Source: Gloeothece verrucosa PCC 7822
Lineage (GTDB): Bacteria > Cyanobacteriota > Cyanobacteriia > Cyanobacteriales > Microcystaceae
Direction: 5' to 3'
Assembly (NCBI RefSeq): GCF_000147335.1
Contig: NC_014501.1
Span: forward strand, 372,001 to 436,000
DNA: 64,000 nucleotides
Both the position numbers and the translations under genes were made by a program. The number at the start of each line of letters is the position of its first letter. Within the stretch, counting starts at the first letter, position 1. The notes under the pieces were generated by a model that worked only from the letters and a program-made list of their open reading frames with translations, had not been told where the DNA came from and did no database searches. This document shows positions 9,035 to 17,504 of the stretch, in pieces.

Positions 9035-12000
9035 TTACCCGAGGTTAGACTCAATTAGATCAACTATACTTTTAAGGAGTAATTGCGGTTCAACCGGTTT
9101 AGTAATATGCCGTTGAAATCCTGCCAAAAATGCTTGCTGTCGGTCTAATTCGCCGGCATAGGCAGTCAGGGCGATCGCCGCAATTTGAGCATTTCCTCTC
9201 AAAGCTTCCCATTTTCGTAACTCTCGCAGCAGAGTATAACCATTAATGTTGGGCATACCAATGTCACAGACTAAGAGATCAAACCGGTATTGGGTGACGA
9301 TTTCTAAAGCTTCCTTGGCCGAAGCCGCCACTGTAACGGTTGCACCCGCATCAGATAGGACAAACTGCAAAAACTCGCGGGTGTCTGCTTCATCGTCCAC
9401 CACCAAAATATGAAGACTTGCTAGGGTTAAAGTGGGGGTTTTGTTTTCACTCACCGGCGTAACACTCATGAGCGTATCGTTGGGGAATTCTTGAGGAAGT
9501 AAGGGCAAATTGACGATAAAAGTGGCTCCTTGATTTTCTCCGAGACTTTCGGCCCAAATTTTGCCGCCGTGCAATTCTACCAAGTGACGAGCGATGGCTA
9601 AACCTAACCCCAGTCCGCCAAATTTTCGAGTGGTGCTACTATCAGCCTGACGGAAGTAGTCAAAGATATAAGGTAAAAACTCTGGTGTAATTCCCTTACC
9701 GGTATCTTTTACCCGAATTTCAACACCGCCATGAATTTGCTCTAATTCTATCTCGACTTGTCCCCCGCTTGGGGTGAATTTAACCGCATTAGAGAGCAGA
9801 TTCCAGACCACTTGTTGTAAACGGGCGGCATCACCTAAAACTCTGCCCACAGGGGTTTCTAACTGGGTTCTAAGCTCAATACTTTTCGCCTGTGCTGCCA
9901 AACGCACCGTTTCTAGGGCTGCCTCAATCACCACCACGAGACTGACTGAAGTGGTATTGAGATTGAGTTTGCCTCGCAGAATGCGGGAGACATCTAAAAG
10001 GTCCTCGATTAATTCAGCTTGTAGGCGGGCATTGCGCTCAATAATACAGAGGGCTTTTTGAGTGGTGGGCTGATCAAGCTCATAGTTTTTTAACATCTGC
10101 GCCCAACCTAAAATCGGATTCAGGGGTGAGCGCAATTCATGAGACAGTACGGCTAAGAATTCATCTTTGATGCGATTGGCTGATTCTGCCGCTTCTCGGG
10201 CGGCTTGTTCGCGGATCAGCAGTTGTTCGCGTTCTTGCTCTATCTGCTTGCGTTCAGTGATATCTCGACAAATGGCTTGCACCGTTGGTAAACCATTGAG
10301 GGTAAATAAGGTAGCACTGACCTCAACAGGAATCTCTTGACCCTCTTTAGTGATGTGAACCGATTCTACGACAATATGTTTTGCTGATTGTAATTTTTTC
10401 AGACTGGCTTCGGGATTAACTGAGGCGGGATTGATGATATCCTTGACCGACATGGACAGCAATTCTTCGCGGCTATAGCCAAGCTTTTTCGAGGCTTGTT
10501 CGTTAACTTCAATTAATTTACCGGGTTGGTCCTCCTCTGTGAGGTGATAGACTAAAACCCAATCTTCCATGCCATTAAACAGGTTACTAAAGCGTTGTTC
10601 TCGTTGCTGTAAAGCTTCTTCAGCTTGTTTGCGCTCGGTGATGTCGAGCTTACAGCCTAGATAACCCACAAAGGAGTCGCCCTCAAATCTGGGTAAGCCG
10701 ATCACTTCAAACCATCGATAAACCCCATCATGTCGCCGCAAACGAACAACGGCCCGGTATTCGGACTTATGGGCAATGGCTTGTTTATACTTCAATAAAT
10801 ACTGCTGTGCATCTTCAGGATGAAGTAAGTCAGTCCACCCCTGCACAAGCATTTCAGGAGAGATGCCGGCAAACTGAAGATAACGTGCGTTGACAAAGCG
10901 GCGATGTTGAAATTCGTCATCCATCCAAATCAGCACAGGAACGTTATCGGCTAATAATTTAAAACGTTGCTCAGATTCTCGCAAGGCTTCAGAGGCTTCT
11001 TTGATTTCGGAAATGTCTGAGCTACTACCAATATAACCGAGGAATTGGCCTGTAGAACTGAATTGAGGAGTGGCTCTTGAGTCTAGCCATCGATACTGAC
11101 CATCTGCACGCTTAATCCTCGCTTGGGCCCGGAAGGGTTTTTGCTCGTTGAATGCTTGTTCATAAGCCGACAAATAGGGCTGCGCGTCGTCTGGATGTAA
11201 ATGAATACTCCAACCAAATCCTTGTATTTCTTCCAAGCTTTCGCCAAAAAATTTGAGATAGGCTTTGTTGACAAATTCGCAGCCGCCTTCAGCATTATTC
11301 ATCCAGATTAACACAGGGGCGCTATCTGCAAGATTTCTCAATTGGGCTTCACTTTCTCGTAATTTGGCTTCGGTTTGCTTGAGACTACTAATATCGAGGT
11401 TAATGCCGGCCCACCAGAGAAGTTCTCCCTTTTCATCCCTAACTGGAACACCCCGAGCGAGAATGGGATGCCAGTTACCATCTATACCGCGAAAGCGATG
11501 TTCTCTGTCCCAAAAATTGCCGCTTTGAGAGCATTCTTGCCAGGCGACGATGGTTGCTTCGGCATCGTCCGGATGTAAGACCTCTCCCCAACCAAAATTA
11601 GAACACTGTTCTTGAGTCATTCCCACTAGATTGAGGAACGAGTCACTGGCATAAATGTTTCGTCCATCGGGTTCGCAAATCCAAATCCCATAATCAATGG
11701 TTTCGCCGATGGCTCGATAGAGGCGTTCATTAAGACGTAAAGCCGCTTCTGAGCGCTTCCATTGGCTGATATTGCGAATAATCGCCAGTAAGTTATCTGA
11801 TTCTTTAAGCGGCACAAGTCGCGCTTCATAAAATTCTTCTATCTGGTTGATTAATAGAGAATATTCAATCGTTACTAGATTTTTTCTTCTATTTAAAGCG
11901 GCCAAGGCTTGTTTCCATTGCTCGCTTATCTGGGGGGGTAATATTTCTGCTAAGGTTTTTTGTTGTAGCTGTGTTGGCAGTGCGGAACGAGTTCCGCACC

Positions 12001-12316
12001 CCAGTCCATAGTCTTCTATGCTGTTTGTGCCGCTATAATCTAAAATTTTGCCCTGTTGGTCTATGGTGAGGATTAAATCTGGAAAAGCCTCTAGCATCGC
12101 TGCCTTCTCCTCAGTTTTAACTTTTCTGGTTTCTTGTTTTTGTTTAATTTTCTCGGCGATGGCTTCTCGGATGAATTCTTGCCAATTTTCTGTTGATTTA
12201 ATCTCTTCTAGCATAGAGTCAGTAACCCGTAGTGATAGCTTGGCGGTTAGCGGCTCATCTCTATCAGTCGTAAAATGATAACGAGCTATATGGGGATTTC
12301 CTTTTGGTCGCACCAT
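9035..12316 (-). CDS. Multi-PAS hybrid sensor histidine kinase with N-terminal ribbon-helix-helix
   Basis: This 1093-residue soluble sensor kinase has no membrane segment. Order: a RHH-like segment at ~20-62 (LTAKLSLRVTDSMLEEIK...WQEFIREAIAEKI); five PAS domains from ~70 to ~690, several with PAC ends such as RWLDSRATPQFSSTGQFLGYIG; HisKA at ~715-780 with the phospho-acceptor in FLAVLSHELRSPLNPILGWA; HATPase_c with NLLSNAVKFT, VKDTGKGI and GGLGLGLAIA; and a receiver at ~970-1088 with VVDDEADT, phospho-Asp in LLVCDIGMPN, LTAYA and KP. The N-terminal block MVRPKGNPHIARYHFTTDRD resembles stand-alone cyanobacterial RHH proteins, hence a fusion. A palindromic dispersed repeat is translated in frame within the first PAS domain. 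Confidence 0.92.
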   Translation of the reverse strand: MVRPKGNPHIARYHFTTDRDEPLTAKLSLRVTDSMLEEIKSTENWQEFIREAIAEKIKQKQETRKVKTEEKAAMLEAFPDLILTIDQQGKILDYSGTNSIEDYGLGCGTRSALPTQLQQKTLAEILPPQISEQWKQALAALNRRKNLVTIEYSLLINQIEEFYEARLVPLKESDNLLAIIRNISQWKRSEAALRLNERLYRAIGETIDYGIWICEPDGRNIYASDSFLNLVGMTQEQCSNFGWGEVLHPDDAEATIVAWQECSQSGNFWDREHRFRGIDGNWHPILARGVPVRDEKGELLWWAGINLDISSLKQTEAKLRESEAQLRNLADSAPVLIWMNNAEGGCEFVNKAYLKFFGESLEEIQGFGWSIHLHPDDAQPYLSAYEQAFNEQKPFRAQARIKRADGQYRWLDSRATPQFSSTGQFLGYIGSSSDISEIKEASEALRESEQRFKLLADNVPVLIWMDDEFQHRRFVNARYLQFAGISPEMLVQGWTDLLHPEDAQQYLLKYKQAIAHKSEYRAVVRLRRHDGVYRWFEVIGLPRFEGDSFVGYLGCKLDITERKQAEEALQQREQRFSNLFNGMEDWVLVYHLTEEDQPGKLIEVNEQASKKLGYSREELLSMSVKDIINPASVNPEASLKKLQSAKHIVVESVHITKEGQEIPVEVSATLFTLNGLPTVQAICRDITERKQIEQEREQLLIREQAAREAAESANRIKDEFLAVLSHELRSPLNPILGWAQMLKNYELDQPTTQKALCIIERNARLQAELIEDLLDVSRILRGKLNLNTTSVSLVVVIEAALETVRLAAQAKSIELRTQLETPVGRVLGDAARLQQVVWNLLSNAVKFTPSGGQVEIELEQIHGGVEIRVKDTGKGITPEFLPYIFDYFRQADSSTTRKFGGLGLGLAIARHLVELHGGKIWAESLGENQGATFIVNLPLLPQEFPNDTLMSVTPVSENKTPTLTLASLHILVVDDEADTREFLQFVLSDAGATVTVAASAKEALEIVTQYRFDLLVCDIGMPNINGYTLLRELRKWEALRGNAQIAAIALTAYAGELDRQQAFLAGFQRHITKPVEPQLLLKSIVDLIESNLG
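11977..12008 (-). repeat. Dispersed palindromic repeat inside the sensor kinase gene
   Basis: This 32-bp element has palindromic arms GTGCGGAAC and GTTCCGCAC around a two-base centre, plus a one-sided CCCAGTCCA flank. It matches 45164-45195 in inverted orientation, differing only at the two central bases. Here it lies in frame and encodes about residues 103-114 (GLGCGTRSALP) of the kinase. Confidence 0.8.
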
Positions 12317-12603
12317 TGTATCCCACCATCGACAAATATGTTTCTACATTAACACGTCCCCTCGTAAATTAGGGGTTTTTGATGATTTTTGTTACACCGA
12401 GAATCCGGACTATAGGGATTTTACATTTAACTTTTCGAGCGATTAATTGCAGAAGCTTCAAAGCTTGCTTTTATTAGGTTTTGGGTTTGAAAAATGTCCT
12501 AATGGCTTTAGCGGCTGCTATAGTTGTCCAAATACTTATTTTAACTTTTTTTGACCAGCGATTCACTTATTTTTTGAAAATTTTTTTCACTTTTCTGCCT
12601 CAT
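12317..12603. other. 287-bp gap between methyltransferase and sensor kinase genes
   Basis: AT-rich, with no coding potential that I can support. A CCCCT/AGGGG hairpin followed by five T residues lies near 12357-12380 on the plus strand, but no plus-strand gene reads into it. The kinase promoter should be here. Confidence 0.35.
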
Positions 12604-13659
12604 TTAATACTCCTCAATATCGACTATATCGGCTAAATTTAGAAATTTTTCGCTATTTTTTCCAGGCAAGTCTTCCTCTAAACTTAGTGGCAATTGTTCC
12701 GCAGAAGATTGGACTTTTTCTGCCTCTGTAGGTAAGCTAGAATTGAGGGCCTTTTGTGCAGACTTTTCTGCTTGTATATTAAATAGGGCTTTCTCAATAT
12801 TAGACACAGCTAGATCATAATACTCTTTTTTTATTTCAATCCCTAGATAATGTCTTCCTAACTCTTTAGCCGCTATACAAGTGGTTCCAGAACCCACAAA
12901 AGGATCTAGCACGAGATCCGACGTTTCTGTAAATAAGTTAATAAACCATGAGGGCAGAGATTTAGGAAAAGCCGCACTATGATTTTTATTATTACATTCG
13001 GTAGCTAGATGTAAAACATTGGTAGGATAAGCCATTGAACGCCCTAACCAATTAGATATATTTTTTCCAAATCCACTTTCTACTTTTGAAGGGTCACGAA
13101 TTTTATCAGTATCACTCAATTTTTTCAGGCGAGAATTGGCCCAGTCTCCCATCGGAACCATGACCCTTTCTTGATACATTTTAAATTTTTTTTGCCGATT
13201 AAATTGAAGACAGCGTTCCCAAGCATCTCGGAAACGATTGGGCCATTTACCGGGGTAGCAATTTTTTTTATGCCAAATATATTCTTCTGTCCATAACCAA
13301 CCTTGCTGTTGCATGGCCAGAATTAATTTAATGACATAATTATGTCTTTCTCCCTTGACGACTTTTTCTTTGATATTAAGAATAAATGTTCCTTCGGGTT
13401 TTAAAATTCTTTTCAATTCTTGAGCAATGGGTAAAAACCAATCTATATAATCATTAGGACTAATGCCGCCATAAGTTTTTTTACGACTATCAGCATAGGG
13501 AGGTGAAGTGACAATTAAATCCACGAGATTAGAAGGCATTTCCCTCAAAACAGGCAAACAATCGCTGAGAATCATTCGGTTTTGCCACTCTTGTAAACTT
13601 TTTATTTGTTGCTGTTCTACATCGGTTAAAGAGTTAGTAATCAAGTCTAAATCTTTCAT
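12604..13659 (-). CDS. Site-specific DNA methyltransferase, amino-group (N4-cytosine or N6-adenine) type
   Basis: The 351-residue protein is a class-beta MTase: catalytic motif IV (LIVTSPPYAD, residues ~47-56) precedes the SAM-binding motif I (LDPFVGSGTTCIAAKELG, ~253-270). The variable target-recognition region lies between them. TSPPY is commonest in N4-cytosine enzymes; DPPY would be typical of many N6-adenine enzymes, so m4C is the better guess. No endonuclease gene is adjacent, so it is an orphan or solitary MTase. It overlaps the stop of lspA in a TAATG arrangement, indicating translational coupling. The ~60-residue C-terminal tail is acidic and low in complexity. Confidence 0.88.
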   Translation of the reverse strand: MKDLDLITNSLTDVEQQQIKSLQEWQNRMILSDCLPVLREMPSNLVDLIVTSPPYADSRKKTYGGISPNDYIDWFLPIAQELKRILKPEGTFILNIKEKVVKGERHNYVIKLILAMQQQGWLWTEEYIWHKKNCYPGKWPNRFRDAWERCLQFNRQKKFKMYQERVMVPMGDWANSRLKKLSDTDKIRDPSKVESGFGKNISNWLGRSMAYPTNVLHLATECNNKNHSAAFPKSLPSWFINLFTETSDLVLDPFVGSGTTCIAAKELGRHYLGIEIKKEYYDLAVSNIEKALFNIQAEKSAQKALNSSLPTEAEKVQSSAEQLPLSLEEDLPGKNSEKFLNLADIVDIEEY

Positions 13660-14165
13660 TATTTAAAATTTTGATCTAAATTATTTTCTTTAGACAAATT
13701 TCTTTTTGCACTGGGTTTAGTGGGTAAACTGGCAATCAATAGGCAAAATATACCGACATTAATAAACACATCAGCCAAATTAAAGATCGGGAAATTAATT
13801 AAGCGAAAATCCAAAAAATCTACGACATATCCCATTACAAAGCGATCAATTCCATTGCCTAAAGCTCCTGCTAAAATAAAGCCATAGCCTAACTGTTCTA
13901 TCAGTCTCATTCTTGGGGCATACCATGCCAAAAAAATCAATCCTAGACTAACAATTAAAGAGAGCCACCGTAGCCATCCTGCGCCACCTTTAAAGAAACT
14001 AAAAGCGGCTCCTGTATTAATCACATAAGTAAAATGAAAAACCCCTGACCAAATGGGTACAGTATCTCCTGTGGTGTCAAAGCTTTGGACAACCCAATAC
14101 TTAGTCAGTCGGTCTAAAATTAAACCGATAATAGCCACCAGCCAAAACCATTGATTTTTTTTCAT
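13659..14165 (-). CDS. lspA: Lipoprotein signal peptidase (signal peptidase II)
   Basis: LspA cleaves the signal peptide from diacylglyceryl-modified prolipoproteins in the plasma membrane. The 168-residue product has four transmembrane segments. The two catalytic aspartates lie in conserved contexts: GALGNGIDRFVMGYVVDFLDF (first Asp) and FNLADVFINVG (second). The N-terminal DRLTKYWV motif is also conserved. The C-terminal tail is basic. It overlaps the downstream methyltransferase start by one base and lies about 50 bp after bioY on the same strand. Confidence 0.95.
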   Translation of the reverse strand: MKKNQWFWLVAIIGLILDRLTKYWVVQSFDTTGDTVPIWSGVFHFTYVINTGAAFSFFKGGAGWLRWLSLIVSLGLIFLAWYAPRMRLIEQLGYGFILAGALGNGIDRFVMGYVVDFLDFRLINFPIFNLADVFINVGIFCLLIASLPTKPSAKRNLSKENNLDQNFK

Positions 14166-14213
14166 TTTTTTGGGTTATTTAGGATTGTTTGTTATTGGCC
14201 AGCCACAAGCAAT

Positions 14214-14885
14214 TTAATAAAACAAGATTAAACGCAAAAAATAAGCAATCGCCACAATAACACAAATAATAACTAACTGACCTGGTATAGGCAACAGAGA
14301 ATAATTGACGATAAAAGAAGGTAAGCTGGTGGGGGATAGGGTTTGACTAGGACTCAGGAAGGATAAAGCAATTAAATAAACTAAACCACAAAGATGAATC
14401 ACTAATAAACCACAAATTGCACTAAAGGCCAACGTTTCCATTTTAGCCCTTGTGCGAAAAGCCATTAAGCCGCACACCCAAGCACCCGGAATAAACCCAA
14501 GAATATAACCAAAACTGGGTTCTTTGAGATATTCCCAATCGCCTCCATGAGCAAAAACGGGTAACCAGGTTAATCCTAGGATAACATAGGCAATTTGTGC
14601 CAAGGCTCCGGCATTTTTTCCTCCCATACAACCGGTTAGCAGAACTGCCCCTATTTGATAAGTGACACCTAAAGATTCAGGTAAAACGCCATCATGGGAC
14701 CAATTCCAGGGTAAATTAGTGATTGAGGCGGGTAAAAAGGTGGTAAAAATGGTTAAAAGTAAACCAATTAACCCCCAGAGAAATTCATTGGCAGGATTCA
14801 CCGTTGATTGAGGTTTTTTATAGTTAGCAAGAGATGGTCGGGTTTTGCGCTTGCGATGGGTATTCACCGGGAATAGGGGCTTCAC
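14214..14885 (-). CDS. bioY: Biotin transporter BioY (substrate-binding S component)
   Basis: BioY is the membrane S-component for biotin uptake, either alone or with an ECF module. The core has about six membrane helices with the family signatures GAVLLTGCMGGKNAGALAQIAYVILGL, GGDWEYLKEPSFGYILGFIPGAWVCG and a C-terminal LPIPGQLVI. From the ATG at 14885 it has 223 residues and overlaps the end of bioB by 62 bp. A GTG just before NPANEFLWG, near 14797, would remove the overlap and a basic 30-residue leader, so the start is uncertain. Placement with bioB supports a biotin role. Confidence 0.88.
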   Translation of the reverse strand: MKPLFPVNTHRKRKTRPSLANYKKPQSTVNPANEFLWGLIGLLLTIFTTFLPASITNLPWNWSHDGVLPESLGVTYQIGAVLLTGCMGGKNAGALAQIAYVILGLTWLPVFAHGGDWEYLKEPSFGYILGFIPGAWVCGLMAFRTRAKMETLAFSAICGLLVIHLCGLVYLIALSFLSPSQTLSPTSLPSFIVNYSLLPIPGQLVIICVIVAIAYFLRLILFY

Positions 14886-15930
14886 CGCCCTGTAAACCTA
14901 ACGATTCCAACATTAAATGATCTTGTTCTGGGGGTTGTCCCAGGGTTGTCAAATAATGCCCAATTAGCATAGCATTAATTCCCGCTTTTAAGCCTAAATT
15001 TTGTAATTTTCCCATGACAGCCTCTCTTCCTCCAGCATAGCGGAGGATTTGAGCGGGGAGAATAAATCGGAAGATAGCGATGGCTTTGAGGGCTTCAAAA
15101 GCATCGAGTTTAGGAAGATGCCCTAGGGGGGTTCCTTCTCTTGGGTTGAGGAGGTTAATGGGAACGGATTCTACTTCTAATTCTCGCAGGGATAGGGCTA
15201 AATCTATTCTATCTTCCCAGGTTTCTCCCATGCCAATGATGCCACCGGTACAGGCTTGTATGCCGGCTGATTTGAGGTTTTTAACGGTTTCTACGCGATC
15301 CCGCCAGCTATGAGTGGTAACGATTTGGGGGTAAAAGTTTTCTGAGGCTTCTAAGTTATGGTTATAGCGGGTAACGCCGGCTTCGGCGAGTGCTTGTGCT
15401 TGTTCTTGGGTGACTTCTCCTAAAGCACAGCAGGGTTTAATCTGCGCTTCTGTGATGATGCGTTTGACGGTTTCTAAGATTTGCTCGAATTCTTTGGATT
15501 TTGGGCTATTGTATTTTAAGCCGCGTCCTTGACTGACTAAGCAAAAGCGTTTTGCTCCGGCGGCTTTGGCGGATTTTGCTTGTTCTACAATTTCATCAGG
15601 GGATTTAAGCCCATAGATGGGGGATTCTTGTCCGGGATGATGCACAGATTGAGAACAAAAGCGACAATTTTCGGAACAGTTGCCGGATTTTACGTTGATG
15701 ATGCTGCATAAGTCCACTTGGTTGCCGCAACAACTTTGACGAATGCGATCAGCCGCTTCACAGAGTAATAGGATGTTTTCCTGGCCTTCTATTTGGGTTA
15801 GGGCGAGGGCTACTGATTTGCTGATGGCTTCACCTGCGATAATGCGATCTGCTAGTTGATTGAGCCATTGTTGTAATTGTTGTGTATCTTCAGGAAGGGT
15901 TATGGCTGACGATAGAGATGCTTGAACCAC
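14824..15930 (-). CDS. bioB: Biotin synthase
   Basis: This radical-SAM enzyme inserts sulfur into dethiobiotin. The 368-residue product contains the radical-SAM cysteine motif CSENCRFC, preceded by INVKSG, and the family blocks ARFCLVSQGRG-like AKRFCLVSQGRGL, CCALGEVT, YNHNLEAS, GGIIGMGETWEDRI, LNPREGTPLG and LRYAGGREAVMG. It is about 20-40 residues longer than many bacterial BioB proteins because of N- and C-terminal extensions. The 3' end overlaps bioY. No bioA, bioD or bioF is visible. Confidence 0.96.
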   Translation of the reverse strand: MVQASLSSAITLPEDTQQLQQWLNQLADRIIAGEAISKSVALALTQIEGQENILLLCEAADRIRQSCCGNQVDLCSIINVKSGNCSENCRFCSQSVHHPGQESPIYGLKSPDEIVEQAKSAKAAGAKRFCLVSQGRGLKYNSPKSKEFEQILETVKRIITEAQIKPCCALGEVTQEQAQALAEAGVTRYNHNLEASENFYPQIVTTHSWRDRVETVKNLKSAGIQACTGGIIGMGETWEDRIDLALSLRELEVESVPINLLNPREGTPLGHLPKLDAFEALKAIAIFRFILPAQILRYAGGREAVMGKLQNLGLKAGINAMLIGHYLTTLGQPPEQDHLMLESLGLQGGEAPIPGEYPSQAQNPTISC

Positions 15931-16118
15931 TTTCTACCTATGTTTTTGCCTACAGAGTATTTGCAAATTGTACCATCTAGTTGATTTTCTGGAAAATGTT
16001 GATCTCCCAAATACTCAAGAAGATGATTGCGACTTGCTTTAGACATTTTTCGAAAAGCCATAGCACAGTACCCTGATCACCAATCCGCTTTTCCTGACCT
16101 CAGAAATTTCTAGAGCGA

Positions 16119-16685
16119 TTATAAAGTCAACCATTGAAACATATCATTAGCCGATAACTGCCAATCTTCTAATACTTTTAAAACCGGTAAAATTTCCTCA
16201 TCAGATTTAATCTCAGGTAATTGATCGGGTTTAAAAATCATTACCGATTCATCTTCTGTATCAATTAACCATCCTAGCTGAGTTCCTTGTTTCAGAGAAA
16301 AAATAATTTTTTTCATAACTTTATTAGCGGATTGTTCAGGTGATAAAATTTCAATGATCCAATCCGGATAAATTTCAAATTTATTGAGTATTCTACCTTC
16401 AGAATTTTTCGGGATTCTTTCCCAAGTAAATACGGCAATATCTGGCACAATTGAACGTCCTCCAAAAGTACACCGCAATTCGGGTAAAGCATAAACTAAT
16501 TTTTTCGATTTCCCTCGCCCATTAATAGCCGCTACTAACTCACCTTGTAAGCTACTGTGTTCTCCTTGAGGCATAGGTTTTTGATAAATTTCTCCGTCAA
16601 AATATTCACTAGCTGGTTTAGTTTCTGGAAGGGTTAAAAATTCGGCTAAAGTTAATTTTTGTGTCAAGTGATTGACAATCGTCAT
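16119..16685 (-). CDS. Uma2-family (DUF820) putative endonuclease
   Basis: Uma2 proteins have a PD-(D/E)xK restriction-endonuclease-like fold and are highly multiplied in cyanobacteria; their role is not established. In this 188-residue copy the family pattern is clear: EFLTLPETKPASEYFDGEIY, then PDIAVFTWERIP, then PDWIIEILSPEQSANKVMKKI with the catalytic-like Asp and Glu, followed by GTQLGWLIDTEDESVMIF. It is arranged in tandem with a second Uma2 gene 21 bp upstream on the same strand, but the two proteins are quite divergent, so this is not a recent duplication. Confidence 0.85.
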   Translation of the reverse strand: MTIVNHLTQKLTLAEFLTLPETKPASEYFDGEIYQKPMPQGEHSSLQGELVAAINGRGKSKKLVYALPELRCTFGGRSIVPDIAVFTWERIPKNSEGRILNKFEIYPDWIIEILSPEQSANKVMKKIIFSLKQGTQLGWLIDTEDESVMIFKPDQLPEIKSDEEILPVLKVLEDWQLSANDMFQWLTL

Positions 16686-16706
16686 AATTACCTCTATTTA
16701 AAAACC

Positions 16707-17357
16707 TTATTTATTTTCGTTTAACCAATCCTGCTCAAACTGCCGCAAGGCTAGACTAGAACGATTATTCCAAGCCAGTTCTACATATTTAGGCAAAAGA
16801 TTTTTGACATCAATATTATTAAAGATTAAACTTGCTTGACTATTTTGATATCGATCACCCTCCAAAAGATAAATTAATAATTCTCCACGACGATAAATCC
16901 ACAACTCAGGGATCGCTATCGGTAAATAATCTTCCACTCGAGTTTTTGAAGTTAAGTCTACTTCTATCGCTAAATCTGGAGGAGGATCGACAGTCAAATC
17001 AATCCTATCTTTACCTAAAATAGCTTGATAATTATTAATATAAAAACAAGTATCTGGTTCAACTCCGGCTTGCTCAAATTTTTTAAGCGTAATAGGATCG
17101 AAACAATCCCAATCTTGATTTTGATAGCGTAAAAGAATTTTCACTAAATCTCTTAAAGCGTCGATTCTTTTTCCATGATTCTGTAGAGGTGACATCAGTA
17201 AAATAACACCAGTTTTAGCATTAAAATAAATTTTCGGAAAAGTTTTATCCTGACGAATTTTCAGGAGTTGTTCATAATCTTCCCAGGTTTGATCATGTAA
17301 AATGACTTCAGTTCCCGGAGACAGACTAAGGGTATTCGGGCTAACGGTTACAAACAT
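16707..17357 (-). CDS. Uma2-family (DUF820) putative endonuclease
   Basis: This 216-residue protein has the same PD-(D/E)xK-like domain as its neighbour. Landmarks are YFNAKTGVILLMSPLQNHGKRI, CFDPITLKKFEQAGVEPDTCFYI and DLTVDPPPDLAIEVDLTSKT, the last being the Asp...Glu-x-Asp core. IPELWIYRRGELLIYLL follows. The N-terminal 40 residues are longer than in the downstream copy. It starts at an ATG at 17357 and is divergent from the rseP-type gene, 147 bp away. Confidence 0.85.
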   Translation of the reverse strand: MFVTVSPNTLSLSPGTEVILHDQTWEDYEQLLKIRQDKTFPKIYFNAKTGVILLMSPLQNHGKRIDALRDLVKILLRYQNQDWDCFDPITLKKFEQAGVEPDTCFYINNYQAILGKDRIDLTVDPPPDLAIEVDLTSKTRVEDYLPIAIPELWIYRRGELLIYLLEGDRYQNSQASLIFNNIDVKNLLPKYVELAWNNRSSLALRQFEQDWLNENK

Positions 17358-17504
17358 AATGGCTGTGATGAGGGAACTACTCCAGTTTTAACACGACGGG
17401 CGGGCGCGGAGCCTTTATCTTCTCCAAGAAGCATCCATAAGGCTTGAACAATGTCTTAAAATAGACAAAAGTAAAAGTAAGATAAATTACAGAGTATCTT
17501 TATT

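Noticed and set aside
12357..12380. CCCCT/AGGGG hairpin with T-tract on the plus strand
   Set aside because: No plus-strand gene reads into it and both flanking genes are on the minus strand, so a terminator role is not supported.
15900..16061. 53-codon minus-strand frame (MAFRKMSKASRNHLLEYLG...) overlapping the bioB start
   Set aside because: It is open and has plausible composition, but it overlaps bioB out of frame and I recognise nothing in it. Not strong enough to list as a gene.
16119..17357. Recent tandem duplication of Uma2 genes
   Set aside because: The two proteins share fold-level motifs only; their sequences are too different for a recent duplication, and Uma2 genes are numerous in cyanobacteria.
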